A stretch of 40,827 bases of DNA from Haplomitrium mnioides (GCA_049999725.1 JBNGIS010009211.1:1-40827), one strand, 5' to 3'; counted from the first letter of the stretch, positions 19,601-30,934 are shown. Notes: generated from the sequence alone by a model not told the origin. A program made the numbers and translations.

Positions 19601-20490
19601 GGACCAAATTTAGCGAGGTATGGGGCTGATATCTAACAAGTGGAGTGAGGTCTAGCAGTTGTCAGAGCTGTATTCGAGTTGTGGAAGTACAATTTACAAC
19701 TTCCTTGTCATGTGGATGTGAAACATTGATGACCTTTCGGTGGTAGAAGAGAAACTATCTAGTTTACAGTGTATTAGCTTGCACATCCTTGGCTGAACTA
19801 TGAGGGTGTGTATCGTATGTGTGTAGAGAGTAGAGGTGCTCTCAGCTTTTCGATTTACATGGTTGTAGGCAGATTTTAAAACTGCCATAGTGATTTTAGA
19901 AAATTAGATCTGAAGTGCATTTCAAGTCTTGCAATAAAAAGAGATTACAGAAACAATTGGGGGTTCCATTATGCATGTGGTAGTCTGGGATTGGGTGTGG
20001 ATGGATCAGGTTCAGATCTGAATTCCAGATCTGGAAAACAGAGTATAGGGTCAGCTAGATTGACCTAGAAAGAAAGCTCAAGCCCTCAATCTAGGTCCAA
20101 CACCTCCGAGTTTTAGCAAGGGGGATGCTTGAGGTTGGGTTGGGGAAAGCCAAAGAGGGCTGGAACCCCTGTACTCTAGATACAAACCTCAAGGGAAGAT
20201 CTGAAATACAGACTCTAGATCTGCCCTAGGTCTGGATTCATAGTCCTACACCTCTCTTATCATTCAAGCTCACAATTTCAGATCCCTTCTACCAAGAAGA
20301 GTTTCGCATCAACTTAATGTTGGTGCAGGAAGGGTTGCTTTGGGTGGTTTTCACTTAGCAACTAGGAGACTAGGTTGACACTTGCATAGGATCCAAGACT
20401 TAGCCTTCTGTACATATTGTATCTTTGTTGCCAGCCAAGCTCTCAAAGTTGAAGCCTTCTTTTGACTACTCGAGCAGATCAACAGAAAGA
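19601..20490. other. Unassigned interval between copy 2 and copy 3
   Basis: No gene recognised. It contains CCAGATCTGG and further AGATCT-containing phrases around 20010-20215. Short frames at 19694-19888 and 20351-20542 match nothing I know. It may be retrotransposon leader or LTR DNA. Confidence 0.45.
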
Positions 20491-22666
20491 TATTCAAGTC
20501 ACAATTTCTAGATAATTTTGGACCTTTCTTTGTTCTCATCAAATGAAGACAACGATGTTCAAGATTCGAATGTGTTTATCCAAAACACAAAAAACATAAA
20601 ACATATGGATAGTTTCAATTTTGGAGATGATTCGGTGTCACCGATAGCACCATTCAAACAACGAGTGATTTGTAGTCAAGTTGAACCTCTCTATGAGATT
20701 GGGAAATCTCTAAGAAGCCAAATTCTTTTGGAGGAATCTTCAAGAAATGATTCTAGCAAAGAGTCTCAATCAACAAACATTTCGTTTGAACTATTCTCAA
20801 GGGCACCTATTATTTTACAAAAAACATTTCTTAATGTTCAAGGTATTGATGAAGATTCTGTTTCAACATGGTCATGTTCTCCCAATCCTCAAGGTGGGTT
20901 TCATCCTTCAAAAACTTATTTCAAATGAACAAACAATGTTTTGGATAATGCTCAAGATTTTCAAGATGATGAATTATCTTTGATGGTTGGATTCGTCTAT
21001 AGACCGAATCGACTAACACTACATAAGAATTCTTTGTCTAGGCCAAAATCCAAATGAGTAAACACTTATGCAAAAATTCTCTGTGGATGAATCAAAAGAA
21101 AATAGCTATTTCACATTGGTCTTCGCCACCAAAAAAACATTAATAAAGATTTTTTGGTGAGTGTGCATGTTGTTGGTGCTTTAATATTCAACCATGCTCT
21201 TTCTTGAAGGGTCTTTTAAACCTATGGAAACTTGAGAAGTATTTCCAATTTGATAGTTACTGTGCTCAATAAAATACTATGTGACTTTGAAGGACCGTTG
21301 TCTCCAACTTTGTATCTTCCATTGGACAATTCAAAATAAGAGAATAAGAATTCTATTTTATTTGGATATCTTAGTCTCATTATTGCCAAGAATATTTCTG
21401 AAAAATCAAGATGGGACTTCTCATGATTTGTCATACTTATGATCAAATTCATCAAATGTTCAAGAGATTCTCAAAACGTTTGAAACGTGTCAAAGCTTTC
21501 ATAATTACAAGACTTAGCTATACGCTACAATTATCGTATAATCCTAAACCTCAAGTAACTCTTTTGATGGAAACTTAGGATTTTAAAATGTTTCTACAAC
21601 AACATCCCTCTTTAGTTCAAAAGGTACATGATATTACCTTTAATCAACAATTCAAGTTCCATTTGAATGATTCCAAAGAAAAGATTAGAAGCAAACAGTT
21701 TTCAACAGATGAATTTTTGTTACCTCGAGATGGTATTTATCAACTCAAGTGTCTACTTGAAGTGGACAGAAAAATTTGAAGTACAATGTTGATTCTTCTT
21801 AAAGCATATTCTGAAATCAAGCAATCTCAAAAGGAAGAAAGAGAAGTTGACGCCAAGAAGGTGGTCTTTGCAATAAAGGACAACAAAAGTGAGAATGACT
21901 ACAAATTTTCTACAAATTTTGATATTCATTAGTGGAATGACTTTTTTCTTGCCCAATAAGAGATTGCAACTTACATCCTTGAAAGAAAAAGAAGAGAAAT
22001 CAAGGCAGATTCCACCTTTCCACCTTCACAATCGACAAGTACTCATATATTCTATGCATTGAGCAATCTATGATAGAGCACATAGGCCACGAGAAAGGGT
22101 TGTTTCATACAACACTATATACAAGCACAAATTTGGCAACGTGCATGAGGTGAAAGCCAGAGTGTTTATTTGTGTTGTTGCATCAATCGATCCAAAAGAA
22201 AAACCATTTTGGATTGCCAAGGTTCTCAAATTTTTTTCATTTAATGAGGAAGAGCCTCCAAACCCAAAACGAATATGTGTTCAATAGTTTTATTATGAAG
22301 TTAAGTATGCATTTTTTGGACAACACTTCCTTGAAACAACAACAACAACAAAAGGGAAATGTAAATCCCAGTTATATATTGATGTACTTAATGTAACTCA
22401 AATCACTATTTTGTCTTTTAATTTTCTTCTTATACAAAAAAGGCCAATTGAGAAAAACCACTCTAGCTACCATTAAGTCAAATCTATTTGAGTATGAAAG
22501 ACAAAAAGAAATCAATCTTGATGTGTTTAAAATAGATTCAATCAATGATGTTGACACTGAGGGAGATTGTGTTAATCTTGATGAATCTTCTGAAGCTGAA
22601 TCCAAAGAAGTCAACACGAGTGACTTAAGTCATTTAAGAACCTCATTGTATATTGCACACCTTTAG
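20491..22666 (+). pseudogene. DUF7869-type gene, copy 3
   Basis: It begins inside the Ser-rich acidic region (DSFNFGDD, KQRVI and SSKESQSTNISFELFSRAP, all with counterparts in copy 2). The Cys-rich part is deleted at about 21085. In the core, the LQLD block is weakly preserved near 21310 and the GHxHDQID block has become CHTYDQIH at about 21430-21460, so both the Gly and a His are changed. The C-terminal part is recognisable (TTLATIKSNLFEYERQKE at about 22455-22515) and has a long open acidic tail ending at 22666 (VNLDESSEAESKEVNTSD). Stops are frequent. The stop after RVF near 21210 is at the same codon as in copy 2. Confidence 0.6.
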
Positions 22667-23099
22667 TTTGTATTGTATTTTAAGATTATTATTTTGTAAA
22701 GTAACTGAGAATGTTTTGAAGGAATTTGTTGAATTTATCTACCATCTTGAACTTTTTAGAGTAAATCATTTCAGGTTGATTGTTATTCGCTATGAATGAA
22801 ACTTGAATCTTTGAACAATATTTTCATTTGGTTTGTAAAGTATTTTCTTGTCCAAAATGTAGCTATATTCTTTCATTCTTTATTCCTTTCTATAAGAGTT
22901 TAATGTTTTCATAGTGCTCAAGTATCTCCCTAAATTGACTACTTAATCTTTTGCTTCTAAGGACTTTCATGTAAAAATTGAAACTTGTAGTGCACTTTCA
23001 CTCAGATGAAGAGCTTTGTGCCTGTTTTACTTTAAGATTCCGAATTGGAAAACAAAATTCTTAGCATGCCTAGAGTTTGCTGCAAAAAGTATAACCTTT

Positions 23100-23345
23100 A
23101 GCGTATATATACTCGGTTGAAGAGGTTTGAACCATATGTGCGCATAAACTTAGATGCGCAATTCAAAACTTTGTGCGCGCAAAGACTCTACTACTGAGCG
23201 TAAAACCTAGGTTCAGCATAGTCTTTGTTGTCGATTGTCTATATGTTGAGTTCGGATTCTCATGTGTGCAAAGACTTTCCTGTCAATTGTTTAGATGTTG
23301 AGCTCGAATTCGTATACGCATATAAATGTTCTTATGGAAGTCAAA
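23100..23345 (+). repeat. 52-bp minisatellite remnant in copy 3
   Basis: Cores CATGTGTGCA (23261) and GTATACGCATATA (23312) are 52 bp apart, and degenerate cores lie at about 23134 and 23170. It is collinear with 18330-18705 of copy 2 but has fewer units. Confidence 0.7.
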
Positions 23346-23995
23346 GCCTTCCGCATGTACTAACGTTGATATACAACCCTCAAGCTTTCCATATACAAAG
23401 ACTGCCACGTAGAGTTTAGATTCGACTTTGCTCAACGACTCTTCTGTAGAACTCAAAACCTTTTGTTTGGTAGACACTTGTCAAAAACTTAGAGATATAG
23501 CTTGTTTACACTCTAATTAAAATCTCTAAAGCCATTGTTTTTTTTTTTTAAATCTGAACCATGACTGCTTTGTGTATATGATTCTCTAAATTATAAAATA
23601 TTTTTAATCGTTGAAACCTTCTAAAATATTCCCACTTGAACCTTTGCACTAATGGATTTTCAACTACAAAAGAAAGCTTTCTTCTTGCTTGAACTTGAAA
23701 CAAGAGCTTTGAAATCTGTGCATTGTTTCGTTTTGTTGGTTTTGTGCCTTACAACTCCAAACTCATTCCATTGACTTCTAGTCTACTTGGGTATTTTCCT
23801 TATGTTTCTATTTTTTTCCAAAAGAAAGTTTCAAGTAGTATCTTGTCTTTGCACACATATAGTTTGAGTAGCCGAACTTATTTCAAAATAGCTAAATCCG
23901 ATATGTTTTTCAAATTTTGAGCTTCTAAATGTTATCAATGATAAGTGCAAATTCTTGTGAAAACATGCCACAATTTTTGTACTTTTCATTGATTT

Positions 23996-24859
23996 AGACA
24001 ATCCATCATCACTACTCCTACGGTTCATTACATGTTATGTATTATTTCAATTCACTTACACTATTTGTCAGCTCATTTCTCCGTTAGCTTCACCAATTCT
24101 CAAGCCATCAAAATTTAGGTTTTTTGAGAATTGAGGAATGTAAGGCAAATGCCAAAGCTGTGTCAGCAATATAACAACAATAGGATGGCTTTGTCTGCTT
24201 GGTGGCACATGTTTCCAACTAAGTAACTATGCACTTCAGTAATTTTTTGTTTCTTTGTCTCTAAAAAATACGTGTGATTCTGGTGTCAATGTGAACAACA
24301 AAAGCAAACTCAACTTGAAAAAAAAAACTTCCAGTTGGCTATCAATATACTTGTACTATACCCAAACATTAATCTCAAACTAAATTGAAAGGCTAGTTGA
24401 CATTTCTTCCACACATCCAATGAGACAAATTGTGATCACAACTTTCATTGTAGAAAGAATGATTATAGTCAATTCAAATTTAAGAATGAAATGTTGCATA
24501 GCTTTTAGATTCTATAACTTAATTGATAGGCAAATCTATGAAGAGATAATAACATGTATGCTACATAATTCTTCATGATATTCATGTCAACAAATGAATC
24601 TTGTAAAAGAACTCAAAGACAAATTCTAAATGAGTACAAACTTGTAGTAAACTCTAATAGAGCTCTTCAACCAAGTGCCAAAAAGTTAAGCAAAGCTAAG
24701 CAAAGCCACTACAAGATAACTCTAATAGAGTTATGCAACTCAATGCTCAAGCTAAGACAATAGTGCAAGCAAAAGCCAAGCAACCAAAGAACCTTAAGTG
24801 ATTCGAGAGAAACTCTAGGATGAGGAAAAAGGTTATGAATCTCTTTTATTTATACAAGA
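23996..24859. other. Unassigned AT-rich interval
   Basis: No gene recognised. A hairpin with 9-bp perfect arms and a single central base (ATAACTCTA, A, TAGAGTTAT) lies at about 24716-24734, and a related motif (ACTCTAATAGAGCTC) near 24652. The sequence could be an old LTR. Confidence 0.4.
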
Positions 24860-25112
24860 GAAGAAGGTGTTATCTCCCCTCTTTTACTTACAAGTTACTT
24901 CCAATTTCTACTCTTTAAAGTGATCTTATTTTATTTATTTAAAAAAAAAACTTTAAAGCCAAGTAATCTTATCTCACTTCAACCCTAAAAGTAACCTCAA
25001 AAACAAGTAGGCTTAAAATGATTTCAACCCTAAATATGGCCTCCTACCACTTCCTTCACTCCTCTCTATTTTCTTACAAATAACACAACATCATGTGTGT
25101 ATTATTACATAG
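24860..25112. repeat. Direct repeat, left copy (about 240 bp)
   Basis: The text from CTTTTACTTACAAGTTACTT to AATAACACAACATCAT recurs at 30935-31165 in the same orientation and order, including AAGTAATCTTATCTCACTT and TTAAAATGATTTCAACCCTAAA. The copies bracket the LTR element but are not its LTRs. Confidence 0.8.
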
Positions 25113-25464
25113 TTTATGCATTCTAATCGATGAGAATCTTGTCATGATTGGTTGTTTCAAATAATCAAATAGCCTCTTGAGCATCTTCAAGATTAGAGCA
25201 CGACTCTTAAACAACATCATGAAGTTGATATCCATTTGACAAAACTTTATATTGAACTTGAGGATGTTATCCACGTTTGAGAACTTATCATGCCAAAATG
25301 TGGTCCAACTCATATTCTTCATGATTATCAAGAACTATAGATGGGGGAGGAATTTGAACATGATTTGGAAAAGAAGATGGACTAAAAAAAAAGGCTTAAG
25401 TTTATAGACATGGAGTGCATGAAAAAGTTTCATATGGAGAGGAAGATCAAGTTTGTACTATGAA
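25113..25464. other. Short interval before the 5' LTR
   Basis: The minus-strand frame at 25331-25074 (His/Met/Phe/Lys-rich) matches nothing I recognise. No other feature seen. Confidence 0.4.
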
Positions 25465-26554
25465 TGTATGAGATGGTTTGAAATAATTTTAATGAGATTA
25501 GAATACTTTCATAGAATGGAATGCATTATGATGAAGTATGGAAAAGATTTAGAAGTTATTAGAAGAAACTTAGATTTGATAAGTTTTCTTCAACATGTGT
25601 AGATATGAGAACAGAGTAAATTTTGTTCTTGCTAGAAATTTTTAGAAAGTGATATTTTATACAAGAATATAATATTACTAAATTAACTAGCAGAAATTTA
25701 TAGAAGTGAAAAAGCTCTGGTTAACCAAAAGTTATAATCGGTCAAAGTTACAAAAGTGAGTTGCAAAAAAGTCAAATCAGAGAGTATCTACAGATTAGAG
25801 AATACAAATATTATTACATTGGTAGAAATTTCACTTAAAAAGCTTTCCAACAAGGTATACTACATGTAAGTTGAATTAGTATTAAAGACTTTATAGATAT
25901 TCTTCTAGAATAGACTAAAGAGAAGAAAAGTCAATATGTTCTTTGACTTATTCTGTGAAAGAATCTCAAAGTATCATACTAGGAATTGTTTATTGGGTCA
26001 AATACATGGTAGAAAATTATTGGATCAATTGTTGAGATTCTTGGACAAGAGAAGCTCCAAATGAGCAGCTTATTCTTGAAGAAGAAAACAAAAAGTGGAG
26101 ATATTTGAAGAGCATTTTTAGGATTTAATAATTAGAGAGATAATCACCCTGGATTATTTACCTAAGTTGATAGAATACTTATTTTTTCTTCTAGATTTTT
26201 GGTTTTCATTTTAGATTTGAGACTTGGGAGTGAGAGACGTTTGGAGAAGCGCTTGGAAGAGCTCTTAGAGGAGCTACTTTAAAGACTCACTGGAGGGAAA
26301 GCACTTAAGGACTAGTTTCTCATAGAGTGAGGAGTTTGTTGAGAGTTAGAAGGGTAAGAGCAAGAGTGTTTTGTGTGAGAGCATTTGGAGTAAAGAGTTG
26401 ATGATTTCCACGATATTTTTGTATTGAGTATTCTTCCTTTGTAGATTTTGTTGTGTATTGATGATTGCAGCCACACTTCAACCCACCTCTCATATTCAAT
26501 GTGCACCCAACATCACAGTCACATGAGGAGAAACCAACGAAGCCTCTAGCTTCA
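25465..26554 (+). repeat. 5' LTR
   Basis: It matches 29312-30481 throughout: AACTTAGATTTGAT near 25570 and 29428, GAGTGAGGAGTTTGTTGAGA near 26325 and 30246, and GCCACACTTCAACCCACC near 26470 and 30397. The right end (TAGCTTCA) is clear; the left end is placed at TGTATGAG and is approximate. Confidence 0.75.
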
Positions 26555-26559
26555 TATAT

Positions 26560-26576
26560 TTGGTTCCATTGTTGGG
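26560..26576 (+). promoter_or_regulatory. Possible primer-binding site
   Basis: TTGGTTCCATTGTTGGG follows the 5' LTR by a few bases. It resembles a decayed form of the TGGCGCCGTTGCCGGGG sites of many plant gypsy elements, with mostly C-to-T and G-to-A style changes. Confidence 0.45.
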
Positions 26577-27149
26577 ACCTCATTAATGAAATGAAAGGAA
26601 TGTGGTGATTGGGCTTCATCGAGTTGAATGTCAAGCGAGAACATGGCAAGAAAGTGGCCAAGAATTTGGGAAATTTTAAGGAGGATAGATAGCTTACCAC
26701 CGCCATGCAACAACATTGAGTTGAAGTGATTCATCAATTTGGTGAGCTATTATTTGTTTTTGAAATGTACTTTTGCTTATTTAGAAACACCATTGTATCA
26801 ATGATTGTATACTCCAACAGAATGGGTTTGGATCTTGGAGCATGAACAAGCATTTCATCAATCAAGGAGAGAGTGATCAACGGCCTCAATGGATGATTAA
26901 GAAATGACCATTGTTGTACGAGTGTTCATTGTGGCCAAAATGCATATGTGTCAAAGATTGGTGGAACAATTTGGAGTGGAACGAATAGAGCAAATTTTGA
27001 CAGATCCAAATTCATTTGTTTTCTCAATTTTAATCCAAGCTATTTGTGAGGTGCATTTTTTTTTGTTGTGGTAGATGTTGTAGGTGTGAGAGGAACAAGA
27101 AAGCGATTGAGAAACAACATCAAGCTATCCAATCAAGAGGGGCAAGATT

Positions 27150-27782
27150 ATGGTCTTTTATGGCAAAGAAGATGAAAATGTGGAGGACTATCTACGTGAT
27201 TTCAAATGTGCTTGCATTAGCGTTGGTGAGAAGCGACCAGATGATTGGTTAGCATTGCTAGTAGAATTTCTTGAACATGATGCTCTTAGATGGTACAAAT
27301 AGCAAAAAGAAGAAATGCTTGAGTCATAGGCTAGCTGGACGAAAGCATTGGTGGAAGAATTTCTTCAAGAGGTAACACACTTGAACCAAGAAGAAAGTGA
27401 GAAAGTACGTACATATGCTGAGAGAGTAGATCACTTAGAAACTCAATTTTGAAATGTATTGAGAAAGAGTGGTGAGGATGTGAATTCTCTCATGGTGGGA
27501 ATTGCGACAATGTTGGCAAAGCATTTTATTTTAGAATTGAAACCTGAAATTTGAGCAAAGGTAAAATACGAGAAGTCAACTACCCGAGCATAGTCTTTGA
27601 GAATTTCTAAGATGGAAGAGAGCTTGGAAGATGAGCTAGAAGAGAAGGTTGTGCTACTATCAATTGCACAACCCATAGTGGCGATAGTGGCTTCTCTGCC
27701 ACAAGCTCCAAAGCCACCCATAAATGAGGTGTTAACATTAACCAAGTGCCTCGAAAAGTTGAGTTTGAATCTTGTGTAGGCT
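27150..27782 (+). pseudogene. Gag of the LTR element
   Basis: One frame from the ATG at 27150 reads MVFYGKEDENVEDYLRDF, then LVEFLEHDALRWYK, then EEFLQEVTHLNQEESEKVRT, then LAKHFILELKPEI, the typical retrotransposon gag capsid pattern. It is closed only by in-frame stops at about 27300, 27327, 27450, 27555 and 27591, with no frameshift over 210 codons. No zinc knuckle is visible downstream. Confidence 0.75.
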
Positions 27783-27942
27783 TTGGAGGGAAGGTCTGAA
27801 AATCGGCCTAGGCCTAATGGAGGGAGGCTAATGCGACAAGAAAACATAGAAACATAACATGTTTGGAAGTGGAGGAGCGTACTTCATCAGAAATTTTCCA
27901 AATCAAGTGAATGGTGCTAATGGAAATGGTGGATGAGGAAAT

Positions 27943-28900
27943 ATGAATCAAGCTCAAGAGAGGGTCATTGCGTTAATGGACATTGGAAAGGTTCCCCACG
28001 ACGAGGTGGGAGGGAGTTCAACAAAACAAGTGGAAGAGATGGTCATCGTGTTGATTGATGTTGAAAAGGTTTCCTATGGTGAGGTGGGAGGGAGTTCAAC
28101 AGATCAAGTGCAAGAGACAATCATCACCTTGATTAACGTTGAAAAAATTCCTTACGATGAGGTGAGAAGGAGTTCGACAAATCGAGGAGTGTACATGTTG
28201 GCCCATGAAAGGAAGCGAGCTAGAGTAGTCGAGGAGAGTATAAGATCCAAGCCATTACCAAGTCAAGAGAAGGACCAAGATGTGGACATTACTAAGAAGC
28301 CAAGTAAATCAAGAAGGCGATTGGGGATGGAACACTTCATAATTTCAAAAAATCAAAAGAAGTATAATATGGTGGAATATACTAGGAACTTACAAGCCAA
28401 TATCACGGTGGGACAAATGGTGATGATGAATCCAATGTTGCAAAGGAAGCAACGTAAAGGTTTGAGCACCAAACGACTTCCAAGCAAGAAGAAAGTCTCA
28501 ACCAACAATAGCTATGTAAGTGCTATGGATACGGAGGTATATGCAAGGGCCCCAAAAATTGATGTTATATGTAAGGGGTATATGGTTACCAAGTTATTGT
28601 TAGATGGAGGTTTGATGGTCAATGCCATGTCGGAAGATTTGATGAAGAATGTGGGCTTGAAACTCACAAGGCCTTCTCGGTGTACGGTGGGTATGGCCAA
28701 TAAGTCAAGAGTGTGTCCACTTGGGGTGATTGAGAAGGTGCCAATCATGGTTATGGGTATTTCTATCTCTCTCTTATTTCAAGTTTAGAGAGAGTCTAGC
28801 CATAACATGTTGCTTAGAAGGCCATGGTTGCAGGGTGTTAGAGCCACCAACAATTGGGACAAGAACTTCATTGCAATTGGCTCTATGGATCATAGAGTGC
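27943..28900 (+). pseudogene. Aspartic protease region of the LTR element
   Basis: The frame from 27943 is open for 281 codons. Its first part has three imperfect 26-residue repeats (VIALMDIGKVPHDEVGGSST and two more, to about 28190). A basic region follows. The retropepsin-like domain at about 28553-28787 reads VTKLLLDGGLMVNAMSEDL, where LLDGG takes the place of the active-site DTG/DSG, then VGLKL and GVIEKVPIMV. After a stop at 28786 the frame resumes with LLRRPWLQGVRATNNWDKN, matching the post-protease GRPWL block. No polymerase follows. Confidence 0.7.
27964..28190 (+). repeat. Three 78-bp coding repeats
   Basis: GTCATTGCGTTAATGGAC (27964), GTCATCGTGTTGATTGAT (28042) and ATCATCACCTTGATTAAC (28120) start units 78 bp (26 codons) apart. 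Each encodes a V/I-I-x-L-I/M-D/N core followed by a DEVxxSST-like end. Confidence 0.85.
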
Positions 28901-29311
28901 GAGTATATGTGGATAGCAGAGGGCATGAGACAAGTAGTTCGAGAAGAGAAACTACATAATACTTCTCCACCGATGAGGAGTATGAAAGCAACATTTTTGA
29001 AGTGGACACAAAAATGGAGGACTTATCAGATGAGGAAAGTGACATGCCAAAGATGTGTGCAATAGAAGCTATACCAAAGATACATAGAAAAGAATCTCGA
29101 GTATTTGGTTGCGGGTGATGATGTTTGATCTGAGACGATGCAAGAGAAAGCACAAGGTATTTTTCTGTGCAATTGTATAATTTCATGTTACCACCATTTT
29201 TTTTCATACAAGGTGTTATTAGTGGGTGAACTATGACAAGTTAAAGCAATTCTATACACGTACAAAAGAGGTCACTCTAAAGGTGAAATGAAACCTTATA
29301 GGTAGGTAAAA

Positions 29312-30481
29312 TGTGAAGGTATGGGTTTTTTTTGAGAGAATTTTAATGTGATTAGACCATTGGCATAAAATAGGGTACATTGTGATGCAATATGGAGAAG
29401 ACTTAGAAGTTATTAAGAGAAACTTAGATTTGATCGGTTTTCTTCAATATGTGTAGATTTGAGTACAGAGTAAATTTGTTTTCTTATTATAAATGTCTAG
29501 AAAGTGATATTTTCTAAGATTATATAATTCTACTTAAGTAACTAGTAGAAATTTACAGAAGTGAAAAAACTCTTGTAAACTGGAAGCTACAACCAGTCAA
29601 AATTACAAAAGTGGTTTGCAAAAAACTCAAAACAGAGAGTATCTTAGGATTTAAAATACAAATATTATTATATAGGTGAAAACTTACTTTACAAGCTTTC
29701 CAATGAGTTAGAGTAAATTTAAATTGAATAAGTATTAAGGAATTTTTAAAGATTCTTCTAAAAAAGGCTAAAGAGTAGAAAATTCAAGAAAAGTCAATTT
29801 GTTCTTTGACTTATTCTTTGAGAGAATCTCAAAGTATCATCTAAGAAATTGTTTGTAGAGGCAAATACAAGGTAGAAAAGTCTTGAATGAAATATTAAGA
29901 TTCTTTGACAAGAGAAGCTCTGAATGAGAAACTTCTTCTTGAAGAAGAAAACAAAAGGTGGAGATACTTGGACAACACTTTTAGGATTTAATAATTAGGG
30001 AGATAATCACCATGGATTCCTAACCTAGGGTGATAAAATATCTAATTTTACTCCTAGTAACTATCTAGACTAATATATAAGGAGGAGGAGAAGAGAGGAG
30101 AGGACTTGAGTTAGGACTTCTTTTTATTTTTGGCTTGAGAGTTGAGAGTTGTGAGAGACCTTTGGAGAAGCGCTTGGAGGAACTCTTGGAAGAACTACTT
30201 TGAAGAATCATTGGAAGGTAAGCACTTGATGAGTGGTTTTTCATAGAGTGAGGAGTTTGTTGAGAGTTAGAAAGATGAGAGAAAGAGTGTTTTGTGTGAG
30301 AACATTTGGAGTAAAGAGTGGAGAATTCCAATATACTTTGTATTGAGTACTTACATTTGATTGACTCTGTAGAATTTGTTGTGTTTGATGATTGCAGCCA
30401 CACTTCAACCCACCTCTCATATTCAATGTGCGCTCAACATCAAAGTCACATGAGGAGAAACCAGCGAAGCCTCTTGCTTCA
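29312..30481 (+). repeat. 3' LTR
   Basis: It is the partner of 25465-26554. It retains TATATAAGGAGG at 30074-30085, a plausible TATA box, in a stretch missing or replaced in the 5' LTR. Upstream is a purine-rich GGTAGGTAAAA. Confidence 0.75.
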
Positions 30482-30934
30482 CAGTACAGAACATGAGAAA
30501 TAACTTGAGAAACTAACAAATGACCAATCCAAACTGTAGATAACTTAAGGACTTAACTATCTAAAGACAAAAGAAGATCATGAGTAGAAAATATAACTTG
30601 GTCACCTAAAATATAAGAGAAATCACAACAATATTTATCGACATATTTTTTTGCCAATTTTGTGCAATAAGATGATGGTTTCAAACATCTTACAAAGAGG
30701 AAGATAAATAAGAAAAAAAAAATAAAAAGGCTTGGAACATTGGAAGAGGCTTTAAAGAGAAAGCAAACCATAGAGAATAAGAGGATGTTGACTTACATTA
30801 AGAAAGAAAGGAAAAAACCCAATACTTGCTTGCTTGGAGTTGTTGTATGCAAACTCCACAGTTGGTAAGAAACTATCCCAATACGTGTGATGAACATTAA
30901 TAAATGCTCAAAGTATATCTTCCATCTTAAAGAA
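30482..30934. other. Unassigned AT-rich interval after the 3' LTR
   Basis: No gene recognised. The minus-strand frame 30771-30553 is Phe-rich and spans an A-run. Confidence 0.4.

Larger units (their letters stand above)
20491..23995 (+). mobile_element. Third, truncated copy of the DUF7869 element
   Basis: The segment aligns by eye with about 15400-19350 of copy 2: gene body, 3' interval, 52-bp repeat and AT-rich region in the same order. The left edge is at about 20491, within the acidic region. The right edge is at about 23995, before the terminal repeat. An internal deletion removes the equivalent of about 15990-16470. Confidence 0.7.
25465..30481 (+). mobile_element. LTR retrotransposon with gag and protease but no polymerase
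   Basis: Two long direct repeats of about 1.1 kb (25465-26554 and 29312-30481) flank an internal region with gag and an aspartic protease region on the plus strand. No reverse transcriptase, RNase H or integrase is present in the internal 2.75 kb. The LTRs differ at many positions and by a deletion of about 50 bp, so the insertion is old. It is either a gag-only, non-autonomous type or a deleted element. Both LTRs end in CTTCA, and the left one is followed by a primer-site-like sequence. Confidence 0.75.

Noticed and set aside
19625-19670. AACAAGTGG..TCAGAGC as a copia-type primer site
   Set aside because: Only loosely similar to the initiator-Met site and broken by about 17 extra bases; no LTR pair found.
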